DNA from: Anomaloglossus baeobatrachus
Lineage: Eukaryota > Chordata > Amphibia > Anura > Aromobatidae
Assembly (NCBI RefSeq): GCF_048569485.1
Contig: NC_134353.1
Location: forward strand, 705,528,841 to 705,592,840
DNA: 64,000 nucleotides
Direction: 5' to 3'
Made by a program: the position numbers and the translations under genes. Shown in pieces: positions 31,211 to 43,946 of this stretch; position 1 is the first letter of the stretch; each line of letters starts with the position of its first letter. The notes below the pieces were generated by a model. The model searched no databases. It was given only the letters and a program-made list of their open reading frames with translations, and was not told the DNA's origin.

Positions 31211-32264
31211 CCTGAACCTGACTGTGTGGCCATTGAGTCCTGGATCCTAGCGTCTTCAGGATTATCTCAAGAGATCATTGCCACCATGAGACAGGCTAGG
31301 AAACCAACCTCTGCCAAGATCTACCACAGGACGTGGAAGATATTCTTAGCTTGGTGCTCTGCTCAGGAAGTTTCTCCCTGGCCATTTGCCTACTTTTCTT
31401 TCCTTCCTGCAATCCGGGTTGGAAAAAGGTTTGTCGCTCGGCTCCCTTAAAGGACAAGTCTCTGCGCTATCTGTATTTTTTCAGAAGCGCCTGGCCAGAC
31501 TCCCACAGGTACGCACGTTCCTGCAAGGGGTTTGTCATATCGTCCCTCCTTACAAGCGGCCGTTAGAGCCCTGGGATCTGAACAGGGTTCTAATTGCTCT
31601 CCTGAAGCCGCCTTTCGAGCCTATGAGGGATGTTTCCCTTTCTCGCCTTTCACAGAAAGTGGCCTTTCTAGTAGCAGTCACGTCTCTTCGGAGAGTGTCC
31701 GAGCTAGCAGCGCTGTCATGCAAATCTCCCTTCCTGGTGTTTCACCAGGACAAGGTGGTTCTGCGCCCGATTCCGGAGTTTCTCCCTAAGGTGGTATTCC
31801 CCTTTCATCTCAATCAGGATATCTCCTTACCTTCTTTGTGTCCTCATCCAGTTCATCAATGTGAAAGGGATTTGCATTGGTTGGATCTGGTGAGAGCACT
31901 CAGAATCTACATTTCCCGCACGGCGCCCCTGCGCCGCTCGGATGCACTCTTTGTCCTTGTCGCTGGTCAGCGTAAAGGGTTGCAAGCTTCCAAATCCACC
32001 CTGGCTCGGTGGATCAAGGAACCAATTCTTGAAGCCTACCATTCTGCTGGGCTTCCGGTTCCCTCAGGGCTGAAGGCCCATTCTACCAGAGCCGTGGGTG
32101 CGTCCTGGGCATTACGGCACCAGGCTACGGCTCAGCAGGTGTGCCAGGCGGCTACCTGGTCGAGTCTGCACACTTTTACCAAGCATTATCAGGTGCATAC
32201 CTACGCTTCGGCGGACGCCAGCCTAGGTAGACGAGTCCTTCAGGCGGCGATTGCCCCCATGTAG
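31190..32264 (+). pseudogene. D2 tyrosine recombinase region (broken)
   Basis: YR motifs SLRRVSELAAL, KAHSTRAVGAS and FTKHYQVHTYAS are all readable, so the catalytic part is well preserved. Confidence 0.85.
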
Positions 32265-32787
32265 GAAAGGGCCGTTTTACGGCCCTATCACGAGGTATTA
32301 TTTTACCCACCCAGGGATTGCTTTTGGACATCCCAATTGTCTGGGTCTCCCAATAGAGCGACAAAGAAGAAGGGAATTTTGTTTACTTACCGTAAATTCC
32401 TTTTCTTCTAGCTCTAATTGGGAGACCCAGCACCCGCCCCTGTTTTTTTGTGTACACATGTTGTTCATGTTGAATGGTTTCAGTTCTCCGATATTCCTTC
32501 GGATTGAATTTGCTTAAACCAGTTTATTGGCTTTCCTCCTTCTTGCTTTTGCACTAAAACTGAGGAGCCCGTGATCCCACGGGGGGTGTATAGGCAGAAG
32601 GGGAGGGGCCTTACACTTTTAAGTGTAATACTTTGTGTGGCCTCCGGAGGCAGTAGCTATACACCCAATTGTCTGGGTCTCCCAATTAGAGCTAGAAGAA
32701 AAGGAATTTACGGTAAGTAAACAAAATTCCTTTCTTTAACCTTAACGTGAGCTAACTTTTCTTTCTTGTTCAAAACTATAATTGAAG

Positions 32788-33003
32788 AATCACATCCACC
32801 AAAGCACTTATGGGAAAAGTCTTGCCATTACAACGGAGTCCCAGCTGCCTAACACCATTATTGAAAATCCTGAAATGTTGAAGTTTCAACAAAGGCAACA
32901 TCCACATTTGGATGGCGAACATATGACACCTGTACAGAAAGATATCCCAGCACCAAAAGTGGCTAGCATGGTAAATGGTGAAAGCCTGGAGGACATCCGA
33001 AAG
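32788..33003 (+). CDS. hira: HIRA coding exon 12
   Basis: Encodes NHIHQSTYGKSLAITTESQL ... VNGESLEDIRK, 72 codons of the linker between the propeller and the B domain. The middle (about residues 400-430) differs most from mammalian HIRA. Acceptor is weak-looking (AATTGAAG) but a pyrimidine tract and a CTAAC branch-point-like motif (A at 32,755) precede it. Donor AAG|GTATGA; phase 0. Confidence 0.95.
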
Positions 33004-34062
33004 GTATGAAATAGCTCATGGCAAACATCAGGCATTTCTGTATGGTCTGTTCATTAGTAGTTAACTAGTGTTATTTTTTTCTAAAAGTACTACTGAGCAC
33101 GAACAACACATTTTTGGCGCTTCAAGTCCCCCTCCAACACCCTCCCCTCCCAAACCAGAGTTTAGGGTTGGCAGTTTGCTTTCGTGCATAGGATGCAGTA
33201 TATATAATTACTCTATATAGTATGTTATTTCTGGTGTATTGGGATACATTGTTTTAGGAAAATATTTTTTTTTTTTTTCCACCTCTCGTGTGGTCCCTAA
33301 TTCTGATAGACTTTTAGGAGAATCATTAAAGGGTTTTCTCTCAAGTGACCGGTGTCCTCTATTTGCCCCCTGGGCCCGTCCCAAACCATTCATCCTTCCT
33401 CATGGCATGACCTCACCAGCATGATCTGTGCTGCAGTATCTACAATCTATGGGAGTTCGGCGCTCTGCAGTTTCTATCAACCCTATAGACATTTAGTGGA
33501 GTAGCAAGTTCCATACTTAATGCTCTGGTCATACAGTAAGGAGGAACTAGTTGGTCAGAAAACAACCTGTTCTAGTGATCTACAGAGATCCTAGTGATGA
33601 GGACTGTGGAGATCAGATATTTGTCACCCATCTGGTGAATATTGCCCATTATAGGAAATGTCCATGCGCGTTTAGGCTCTAACAAGGGTCTATTATTGAA
33701 ATACTCGCTTTAGGTCTGGCTTTAGATGTTACAGATTTAGTCTTTGAAAGAATAGCTAGACAAACTTGGGAAGCTGTTTATTTCTCAAGGCACTGAAGGC
33801 AGTGGTGCTACATGTAGAGACTATATTGATAATTTCCTAAACCATGCTACTGTGTAGTTAGCTACGCTTTCTTTTTGATCATCAGTAGCCTCTTTGTCCT
33901 CTCCACCATTTGTGGGACATCCCAGTCTATTTGGTTGACCTTCTCAACTGATATTGGCATAACCATGCTGACGTTTCTGCGCAAATTAATTGAAATAGAA
34001 TTTTGTACTATTCATGGGTAACGCTTTATGTATTATAATAACAATAATAATATTTTCAATAG
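33004..34062 (+). other. HIRA intron 12, nothing recognised
   Basis: 1.06 kb AT-rich intron. No terminal repeats or coding motifs are visible. Acceptor TTTTCAATAG. Confidence 0.75.
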
Positions 34063-34148
34063 AATCTTTTAAAGAAACAAGTGGAAACAAGGACAGCGGA
34101 TGGCCGGCGTAGGATCACCCCATTGTGCATTGCCCAGCTGGACACTGG
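34063..34148 (+). CDS. hira: HIRA coding exon 13 (B domain)
   Basis: Encodes NLLKKQVETRTADGRRRITP then LCIAQLDTG. GRRRITPL is the core of the HIRA B domain, the hairpin that binds histone chaperone ASF1A; by the joined exon count the Ile falls at residue 461, as in the human protein. Donor ACTGG|GTTTGT, phase 2 out. Confidence 0.97.
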
Positions 34149-34266
34149 GTTTGTATGACATATTACACTATTTTGGGATATTTAACACTGTCATATAATC
34201 TATCACATGTTGCGAACACCATACAATCTTTTAAATACATCTTATTTTGGCTATTCGTATTTGCAG

Positions 34267-34455
34267 GGACTTTTCTACAGCTTTTTTTAATAGTATTCCT
34301 ATATCGGGGTCGGTCGCAGGGTCCATGTTGTCATCTCAGAGCAACCAGCAGCTCTTATCTCTGGATTCAAACACCAACAGCTCTTTAGGCATGAAATCCA
34401 CCCTAGAACCAGTGGCTAATGCAAAACCATCAGAGGAGCCTGCCAATAAAGAGAG
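34267..34455 (+). CDS. hira: HIRA coding exon 14
   Basis: Encodes GDFSTAFFNSIPISGSVAGS then a Ser/Asn-rich linker ending EEPANKE plus two bases. The first 20 residues are conserved; the rest diverges quickly, as in other HIRA linkers. Donor GAGAG|GTATGG. This is the last exon seen. Confidence 0.95.
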
Positions 34456-34934
34456 GTATGGTGAAAGGAGCATATGTAATACTAATGCTGGACGTTAAAT
34501 TATTTAGCATCTGATTTTATTGATTCACATATTTCTTCCATCGTGAGTGATCCAATTTATCTTGTAGAGATAATAACTTGTAGAGAAGTTTTTATTTGCA
34601 GTATTATTTAATATATCCTTATCAATGGAATGCCAAAGTATTTCAAAACAAAAATATCAACTTGCTATATGTTACTAAAGAGGATATCTCAATGAATGGA
34701 AAGGTTTGGCTATTCATTCACTTTACTCTGATCCACTCCCTAAAGTTGCACTAGTATTTGCAACTCTGCTTTTCACATCAGACAATATAATCAATTGTAG
34801 CATGTTATAATAATTGTGCTAATACACGTGGCTCATTCTGGGATATCTAGGGAATCTCTTCTACCAGGCTTTTCTTGGTCTTATGATGTGTTAGGTATCC
34901 TAAAAACCTTTATAGTGTATATAATGGTCACTCC
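34456..34934 (+). other. Start of HIRA intron 14
   Basis: 480 bp of AT-rich intron with no recognised feature before the Tc1 relic. Confidence 0.7.
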
Positions 34935-35281
34935 CACTAGGTCCAGAAATATTTGGACAGTGACATAAGTTTTGGCATTTTACCTGTTTACCAAATCCTA
35001 TTCATAATACAGTTATGTAATCAATATTGGCTTAAAGTGCAAATTCTCAGCTTTAATTTCAGGGTATTCACATCCTAACTGGAGTAAGGATTTAGGAATT
35101 ACATCTTTATATTATGTAGCTGCCTCTTTTTCAAGGAACCAAAGTTAATTGGCCTGGTTATCTCAAAGCTGTTTAATGGGCTGCATGGGCTATTCCCTTG
35201 TTAATCCTTTATCAATTAAGCAAGTAAAAGGTCTGGAGCTGATTCTAGGTGTAGTATTTCCATTTGGGACCTGTTGCTGTG

Positions 35282-35724
35282 AACCCAAAACCTGCAGCTA
35301 AAGGAGCTCTCAATGCAAGAGATCATTAGGCTGAAAAAAAGAATTAATCCATCAGAGAGATAGCAAAAATGTTAGAAGTGACCAAATCAACAGTTTGGTG
35401 CATTCTGCAAGAAAAAAAGAGCTCACTGAACAGTTTGAGAATGCAAAAAGATCTGGACGTCCACAGAAAACTACAGTGGTGGATAATCCACAGAATCCTT
35501 TCCATGGGGAAGAAAAACCCCTTCACAGCATCCACCCAAGTGAAGAACACTCTCCAGGAAATAGGTGTTTACATATCTAAGTCACCCATAAGAGAAGACT
35601 TCATGAGAGCAAATACAGAGGGTTCACCACAAGGTGCAAACTATTATACAGCCTTAAAAATAGGCCAGATAAGACTTTGTTAAAAAGCATCTAAAGAAGC
35701 CAGCCCAGTTCTGGAAAAACATTT
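35282..35724 (+). pseudogene. Tc1-B transposase relic, 5' piece
   Basis: N-terminal transposase part: VTKSTVWCILQEKK (helix-turn-helix) and KRSGRPQKTTVVD (basic GRPR motif) in different frames, so frameshifted. Corresponds to Tc1-A 1,792-2,230. Confidence 0.8.
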
Positions 35725-36274
35725 TTCTTTGTCGCTCTATTGGGAGACCCAGACAATTGGGTGTATAGCTACTGCCTCCGGAGGCCACACAAAGTATTAC
35801 ACTTAAAAGTGTAAGGCCCCTCCCCTTCTGCCTATACACCCCCCGTGGGATCACGGGCTCCTCAGTTTTCATGCTTTGTGCGAAGGAGGTCAGACATCCA
35901 CGCATAGCTCCACTGTTTTAGTCAGCAGCAGCTGCTGACTATGTCGGATGGAAGAAAAGTGGGCCCATATAGGGCCCCCAGCATGCTCCCTTCTCACCCC
36001 ACTCTTGTCGGCGGTGTTTGTTAAGGTTGAGGTATCCATTGCGGGTACGGAGGCTGGAGCCCACATGCTGCTTTCCTTCCCCATCCCCCTCAGGGCTCTG
36101 GGTGAAGTGGGATCTTACCGGTCTCCAGGCACTGAGACCGTGCTCCATCCACAGACCCGGAGAACCTGCTGGATATGGAGCTGAGTATCGTCAGGGACAG
36201 GGCCCTGCTACATTAAGGTACTCTGTGTCCCCGTACAAATCGCGCACACACACACCAGCATGCTGGGTGTGTTA

Positions 36275-36370
36275 GCACAAGCGCTCCGCGCTGTTGTCCC
36301 CGGCGCACTAACACACCCAGCATGCTGGGTGTGTTAGTGCGCCGGGGACAACAGCGCGGAGCACTTGTGC
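36275..36370. repeat. 96-bp near-perfect palindrome in D3 leader
   Basis: Arms of 48 bp (GCACAAGCGCTCCGCGCTGT... and its complement), one mismatch, centred on AGCATGCT. D2 lacks the left arm; that arm is an exact inverted copy of the D2 leader segment TGCTGGGTGTGTTAGTGCGC and what follows. Confidence 0.93.
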
Positions 36371-36969
36371 TATTACTCACTGCAGCTTAGCTGAGTGAGT
36401 TTATGTATTAGGAACTGCCGCGCCGGCCGCTGCTGGCTGTTTTTACACTGTGGCGCGGCTGGGACTTGTGGTGCGCCGGGGACTTCCGCGCTGGCCGTGC
36501 TTATATGACGGCCGCGCTTATAAATCGAGTCCCCGGCTTTTGCGGCCTAGTTTCGTTTCGTTCCCGCCCCCAGGCCTGCCAGTCAGGGGAAGGGCGGGAC
36601 GCTGTTCAGAACGTCAGCGCCGAGGGCTGGAGTCTGCTTAGCATACTCCAGCCCCCTCACTGGGCACAGTGAGACGCCAGTTTCCCGCACTTTGTCTGGG
36701 GCATGCCCACGGCCCGCCCCTCTCCACAGGACGCCGGCAGCCATTCCTGTGTGCAGTCTGAGCTGGAGAAGGGAGACAAGCTCTTGGAGACCCAGACACA
36801 GGATTCGGGCGACCACACACCCGCTTTTGAGCGGGCGGTAAGCAGCACCTGAGGTGCTGACCCCACTAGTGCCGAAGTGTTCATTTGTACTTTATGCTTG
36901 TATGTTATACATTGCACTGCACGGTCGCTATTCTTGGCTATATGCCCTCCTAGATGGCTAGACAACAGC

Positions 36970-38458
36970 ATGTCGTCCGCAAAAAGCAAGGGTGCCAAGG
37001 CACAGGCTTTCTATGCTGCTTGTACCGCATGTGAGGCTGTTCTACCGGCAGGTTCCACTGACCCCCATAGGGTGCAATGCTCCCCTGTAGCACTTGCTCA
37101 GCCGGGGTCTCTGCTAGAGGTGGCCCAAGGAGAACCACCTGTGAACACTGTCCAGGTGACAGGGACGGAGTTTGCAGTTTTTGCTGATAGATTGTCTCTG
37201 ACTATGACTAAAATCCTAGAGACTTTGCAGTCCAGACCGGTAACTCAGACCATGGGCACTGTTGATTCAATGCTCCCTGGCCCCCCTCATTTGGAACAAA
37301 TCCGTGCTCCGGGGGGGTCCCATGCATCCCAGGGTGAAGGCTCTGACACGGACGACAGTCCTAGACAGCCTAAGCGAGCTCGCTGGGAGCGGCCCTCGAC
37401 TTCATCACACTGGTCAGGGTCCCAGCAGGAGGACTCTCTGTATGATGAGGCAGAGGTAGCTGATCAGGATTCTGATCCTGAGACCGCTCTCAATCTGGAT
37501 ACCCCTGATGGTGACGCCATAGTGAATGATCTTATAGCGTCCATCAATGGAATGTTGGATATTTCTCCCTCAGCTCCTCCAGTGGAGGAGTCAGCTTCAC
37601 AGCAGGAGAAATTCCATTTCAGGTATCCCAAGCGTTAATTGAGTACTTTTCTGGACCACTCTGACTTCAGAGAAGCAGTTCACAAACACCACGCTTATCC
37701 AGATAAGCGTTTCTCCAAACGTCTTAAGGATACACGTTATCCCTTTCCCCCTGACGTGGTCAAGTGCTGGACCCAGTGTCCAAAGGTGGATCCTCCAATC
37801 TCCAGGCTTGCGACTAGATCCATAGTTGCAGTGGACGATGGGGCTTCACTTAAAGATGCCACTGACAGACAGATGGCGCTCTGGTTGAAATCCATCTATG
37901 AAGCTATCGGCGCGTCGTTTGCTCCAGCATTCGCAGCTGTATGGGCACTCCAAGCTATTTCAGCTGGTCTTGCGCAGATTGACACTGTCACACGTACATC
38001 TGTTCCGCAAGTAGCGTCCTTAACCTCTCAAATGTCTGCATTTGCGTCTTACGCTATTAATGCTGTCCTGGACTCTACGAGCCGTACGGCAGTGGCGTCC
38101 GCCAACTCCGTGGTTTTACGCAGAGCCTTGTGGTTAAGGGAATGGAAGGCAGATTCTGCTTCCAAATAAGTGCTTAACCAGTTTGCCATTTTCTGATGAC
38201 AGACTGTTTGGTGAGAGATTGGATGAAATCATTAAACAGTCCAAGGGTAAGGATTCTTCCTTACCCCAGCCCAAACCTAACAAACCCCAACAGAGGAGGG
38301 GACAGTCGAGGTTTCGGTCCTTTCGAGGCTCGGGCAGGTCCCAATTCTCCTCGTCCAAAAGGACTCAAAAGGATCGGAGGAGCTCAGATTCTTGGCGGGC
38401 TCAGTCACGCCCAAACAAGGCAGCCGGAGGAACCGCTACCAAGGCGGCTTCCTCATGA
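36970..38458 (+). pseudogene. D3 gag-like region (broken)
   Basis: Starts MSSAKSKGAKAQAFYAACTA like D2; core DHSDFREAVHKHHAYP; basic C-terminus with RFRSFRGSGRSQFSSSKR. Fossil. Confidence 0.85.
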
Positions 38459-40094
38459 CTTTCGGCCTCCTCTCTCCGCATCCTCGGTCGGTGGCAGGCT
38501 CTCCCGCTTTGGCGACATTTGGCTGCCACAGGTCAAAGACCGTTGGGTGAGAGACATTCTGTCTCACGGGTACAGGATAGAGTTCAGTTCTCGTCCTCCG
38601 ACTCGATTCTTCAGAACTTCTCCACCTCCCGACCGAGCCGGTGCCCTTCTGCAGGCGGGTGCTCTCTAAAGGCAGAAGGAGTGGTGATCCCTGTTCCTCT
38701 TCAGGAGCAAGGTCACGGTTTTTACTCCAATTTGTTGTGGTGCCAAAAAAGGACGGGTCTTTCCGTCCTGTTCTGGACCTAAAACTGCTCAACAAGCATG
38801 TGAAAACCAGGCGGTTCCGGATGGAATCCCTCCGCTCCGTCATCGCCTCAATGTCTCAAGGAGATTTCCTAGCATCAATAGACATCATGGATGCTTATCT
38901 CCACGTGCCGATTGCTCCAGAGCACCAGCGTTTTTCTACGCTTCGTTATAGGAGACGAACACCTTCAGTTCGTAGCCCTGCCTTTCGGTCTGGCGACAGC
39001 CCCACGGGTCTTCACCAAGGTCATGGCAGCAGTAGTAGCAGTCCTGCACTCTCAGGGTCACTCTGTGATCCCTTACTTGGACGATCTACTTGTCAAGGCA
39101 CCCTCTCAAGAGGCATGCCAACACAGCCTGAACGTTGCACTGGAGACTCTCCAGAGTTTCGGGTGGATCATCAACTTTTCAAAGTCAAATCTGACCCCGA
39201 CCCAATCGCTAACATATCTTGGCATGGAGTTTCATACTCTCTCAGCGATAGTGATGCTTCCGCTGAACAAACAGCGTTCACTACAGACAGGGGTGCAATC
39301 TCTCCTTCAGGGCCAGTCGCACCCCTTGAGACGCCTCATGCACTTCCTAGGGACGATGGTAGCAGCAATGGAGGCAGTCCCTTTCGCGCAGTTTCATCTG
39401 CGTCCACTACAATGGGACATTCTCCGCCAATGGGACGGGAAGTCGACGTCCCTACACAGGAACGTCTCCCTTTCTTTGTCGCTCCATTGGGAGACCCAGA
39501 CAATTGGGTGTATAGCTATTGCCTCTGGAGGCCACACAAAGTATTACACTTAAAAGTGTAAGGCCCCTCCCCTTCTGGCTATACACCCCCAGTGGGATCA
39601 CTGGCTCACCAGTTTTGTGCTTTGTGCGAAGGAGGCAACACATCCACGCATAGCTCCACTTTTTAGTCAGCAGCAGCTGCTGACTATGTCGGATGGAAGA
39701 AAAGAGGACACATATAGTGTCCCCAGCATGCTCCCTTCTCACCCCACTGTATGTCGGAGGTGTTTGTAAGGTTGAGGTACCCATTGCGGGTACGGCGGCA
39801 GGAGCCCACATGCTGATTCCTTCCCCATCCCTTTTTACAGGGCTCTGGGTGAAGTGGGATTTACCGGTCTCCAGGCACTGAGACCGTGCTCCATCTACAG
39901 CCCCTGGAGAAGATGCTGGATGGAGCGGAGTACATCAGGGACATGGCCCTGCTTCCTCAAGGTACTCTGTGTCCCCGTGCATTTGGCGCTCACACCGCAG
40001 CATGCTGGGTGTTGTAGTGCGCCGGGGGACATCAGCGCTGCGGCGCCTGTGCCATGGCCTCATTCAGCTTTGCTGAAGCAGGCTCACTTATGGG

Positions 40095-40668
40095 AATTGG
40101 TCGCGCCGGCCGCTGGGACTGCGGCGCGGCTGGCACTTGTAGTGCGCCGGGGACTTCAGCGCGGCCTGCGCTTTTACGGCGGCCGCGCTGATAACTAGAG
40201 TCCCCGGCTTTTGCGGCCTGCTTCCGTTCGTTCCCGCCCCCAGACCTGCCAGTCAGGAGAGGGGCGGGACGCTGGCCACTTCCAGGAATCGGTCGCGCCG
40301 GCCGCTGGCAGCGGCGCGGCTGGCACTTGTGGTGCGCCGGGGACTTCAGCGCGGCCCGCGCTTTTACGGCGGCCGCGCTGATAACTAGAGTCCCCGGCTT
40401 TTGCGGCCTGCTTCCGTTCGTTCCCGCCCCCAGACCTGCCAGTCAGGAGAGGGGCGGGACGCTGGCCACTTCTATGAATCGGTCGCGCCGGCCGCTGGAA
40501 CTGCGGCGCGGCTGGCACTTGTGGTGCGCCGGGGACTTCAGCGCGGCCCGCGCTTTTACGGCGGCCGCGCTGTTAACTCGAGTCCCCGGCTTCTGGGCCT
40601 AGTCTCCCTTCGTTACCGCCCACAGCCCTGACAGTCAGGGTAGGGGCGTGACGCTGCATAGAGCAGAG
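40095..40668 (+). repeat. 190-bp tandem repeat in D4 leader, three copies
   Basis: Units start at about 40,095, 40,287 and 40,477 (AAT-GGTCGCGCCGGCCGCTGG). The first two are closest to each other. Same unit as in the D1 leader. Confidence 0.9.
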
Positions 40669-40999
40669 CTGAGAGCTGGAGTATGTTTTGCATACTCCAC
40701 CCCTCTCACTGTGTGCACTGTGAATCCGGATTCCCGCACTTTCTCAGGCACGCCCACGGCTTCCTTCTCTACAAGGACACCGGCAGCCATTAGTGTCAGT
40801 TTCTGTACGATACAGAGACAAGTGTGGAAGACCCTGGCATTCTGATAGTCACACAATCGCTGCAACAGGCGTTAAGCAGCACCTGTGGTGCTAACCCCAC
40901 TAGTGCAGAAGTGCACTTATAGATATGCTTGTATATATACATTGCACTGTTTGGTCGCACGTTGTATATACCCTCCTGGATTATGCGGAGGAGTTATCA

Positions 41000-42385
41000 G
41001 CATATTCTCTGTGTAAAACAAAGGTGCAGAACCACATGTTTTTCTATACAGCTGGTACAGCATGTACGGCTATACGGCCGGCAGGTTACATAGACTCCCA
41101 TTGTATGCACTAATGGCCAGGGGATGAGGACGGTGTCTGCAGTATTTACTGACAGTTTTTCTGAGACTATGGCTATGATACTAGAAGCCTAGCAGTCCGG
41201 ACATGTCTCTCACAATATGGGCACTGTTGAATCATTGATCCATGGCCCCCCTCAGTGTGAATAACTAACAGCTCCGGGAATGTCACACGCATCCCAGAGT
41301 CACGGCTCTGCACGGACGTCAGTCCCAGACAGCCTAAGTGGGCTCGCTATGAGCGGCCTCGGTTTCATCAGGGTCCTAACAGAAGGACTCTCTGTGTAAT
41401 GAGGCGGAAGTAGCGGCTCAGGATTCTGATCCTGAGACCGCTCTCAATCTGGATACACCTGATTGTGACGCCATAGTAAATAATCTTATAGCGTCCATCT
41501 ATAGAATGTGGGTTATTTCTCACAGCTCCTCCAGTGGAGGAATCAGCTTCACGTATTTTTCTGGACCACTCTGCCTTCAGAGAGGCAGTCCAGGAACACC
41601 ACGCTTATCCAGATATGCGCTTCTCCAAACGGCTTAGGATACACGTTATCCCTGTCCCCTGACTTGGTCAAGGACTGGACCCAATGTCCCGAGCGGCATC
41701 CTCCAATCTCCAGGCTTGTAGCTAGATCCATAGTTGCAGTGGGAGATGGAACTGCAAACTCAAAGATGCCACTGACAGACAGATGGATCTCTGGTCGAAA
41801 GCCATCTATGAGGCTGTCGGCGCACCGTTGGCTCCGGCATTCTCTCCCTTGGGGCACTACAAGCTATTTCAGCTTGTCTTACACAGATTGACACGGTTAC
41901 ACGTACATCTGTGCCGCAGGTGGCATCCTTAACCTCTCAAATGTCTGCATTTGTTTCTTACGCGATTCAGGTTGTCCTGGACTCTGCGAACCGTGCGGCG
42001 GTAGCCTCCGCTACTCCGTGTTTTTAAGCAGAGCCTGGTCTGCTCGTTAAGTGAATGGAAGGCAGATTCTGCTTCCAAAAAAAAAAAAGGTTGCCTAACC
42101 AGTTGCCTTTTTCTGCTGACCGACTGTTTGGTGAGCGTTGGATGTAACCATCAAACAGTCCAGGGGTAAGGATTCATCCTTTCCTCAGCCCGGACACAAC
42201 AAACCCCAACAGAGCAAGAGGCAGTCGGGGTTTTCGGCCTTTTCGAGGCTCGGGCAGGTCCCATTTTTCCTCGTCCAATGTGGACTCAAAAGGATCAGAG
42301 GAGCTAAGATTCTTAGCGGGCTCAGTCTCGCCCAAAAAAGCGACAGTCTGAAAACCCGCTTCCAAGGCGGCTTCCTCATGACTTG
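41000..42385 (+). pseudogene. D4 gag-like region (heavily broken)
   Basis: Scattered matches such as LVKDWTQCPE, PPISRLVARSIVAVGDG and a basic tail mark the old ORF1. No long frame remains. Confidence 0.75.
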
Positions 42386-43946
42386 CGGCCTCGGTCGGTA
42401 GCAGGCTCTCCCGCCTTGGCGATATTTAGCTGCCATAGGTCAATGACCATTGAGTGTGAGACATTCTGTCTCACGGGTACAGGATAGAGCTCACTTCTCG
42501 TCCTCCAACTCGATTCTTCAGAATTTCTCCACCTCCCGGCCGGGCCGCTGCTCTTCTGCAAACAGGGTGCACTCTATAGGCAGAAAGAGTGATGACCCCC
42601 GTTCCTCTTCAGGAACAAGGTCACGGTTTTTACCCCAAATTCTTTGCGGTACCTATAACAACGGGCCGTTCCGTCCCGTTCTGGATCTAAAAATGCTCAG
42701 CAAGCTCGTGGACACCAGGCGGTTCCGGATGGAATCCCTCCGCCATGTCATCGCCTCAAGGTCCCAAGGATATTTCTTCAGCGCTCTATTGGGAGACCCA
42801 GACGATTGGGGGTATAGCTACTGCCCTCTGGAGGCCACACAAAGCACTACATTAAAAGTGCAAGGCCCCTCCCCCTCTGGCTATACCCCCCCGTGGTATC
42901 ACGGGTTCTCCAGTTTTAGCTTTGTGTGCGAAGGAGGTCAAACATTCCATGCATAGCTCCACAGATTTTAGTCAGCAGTAGCTGCTGACTGTTTCGGATG
43001 GAAGAAAAGAGGACACATATAGTGTCCCCAGCATGCTCCCTTCTCACCCCTGGATGGTGTTGTAAGGTTGAGGTACCTATTGCTGGTACAGGGCTGGAGC
43101 CTGACATGCTGTTTTCCTTCCACATCCCCTGGTAGGGCTCTGTGGAAGTGGGATCCTGCCGGCCTCTCAGCTCTGATGCCGGGCTCCATCCACAGACCCA
43201 TTAGAACCTGATGGATTCGGAGCAGGAGTACGATCAGGGACAGGGCCCTGCATCTTACAGGTACTCTGTGTCCCCGGCAGGCACAGACACACTCCGGGCT
43301 GGCTGGGTGTTGTAGTGCGCCGGGGACCGCAATGTTGGAGTTATGTCCCTACAGATTACTGGGGGATGTTTTGTGTATGGGAACGCAGCGCCGACCCCCT
43401 CTGGACCGGGCGGCGCTGCTGTGACTTGTGGTGCGCCGGGGATCCGCCGTCCGCGCTTTTACGGCGGCGGCGGTTATAACTTTAGTCCCCGGCTTTTTGG
43501 GCCTAGGACGCCGGCAGCTCCGTTTCGTTCCCGCCCCCACCCTGTCATTCAGGGTAGGGGAGAGACGCTGTTCGCAAGCAGCGACGAGGGCTGGAGCCTG
43601 ATTTACATGCTCCAGCCCTCACACTATGCACAAGGGAAGCAGGCTTCCCGCTCTTGGCCAGGAACGCCCAGGGCCCGCCCCCCTTCCTCTCTAGAGACGC
43701 CGGCAGCCATTACATGCATGCCTGGCTGGAGGAAGGACGCAAGGCTCTGGGAGACCTGGACTAGGGGCTATCTGGCGACCACACACCCGCTTTTTAAGCG
43801 GGCGGTAAGCGTTTTTTCTGTGCTGGTCCCTCTAGTGCCTCACTGTGTGTCAGTGTACTGGGTACATATATATAGATATTGTATTTCTTGCACTGTGAGG
43901 TGCGCTTCTGGCTGCATATCCCAGATCGCTCTGTGGAAGCAGCAAC

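Larger units (their letters stand above)
26686..32737 (+). mobile_element. DIRS element D2 in HIRA intron 11, lightly broken
   Basis: About 6.05 kb, same strand as HIRA. Left tip TTCTTTGTCGCTCTATTGGG; inverted copy of the left repeat at about 32,553-32,690; ICR at 32,331-32,432; right tip after AAAATTCC near 32,734. The flanking base triplet is TTC on the left and TTT on the right. Parts: leader with a single GC-rich unit, gag-like region about 27,869-29,354, RT-RNase H-DAM-like region about 29,350-31,210, YR about 31,190-32,264. Broken in a few places (about three to five). Nearly identical to D3. It ends 50 bp before exon 12. Confidence 0.94.
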
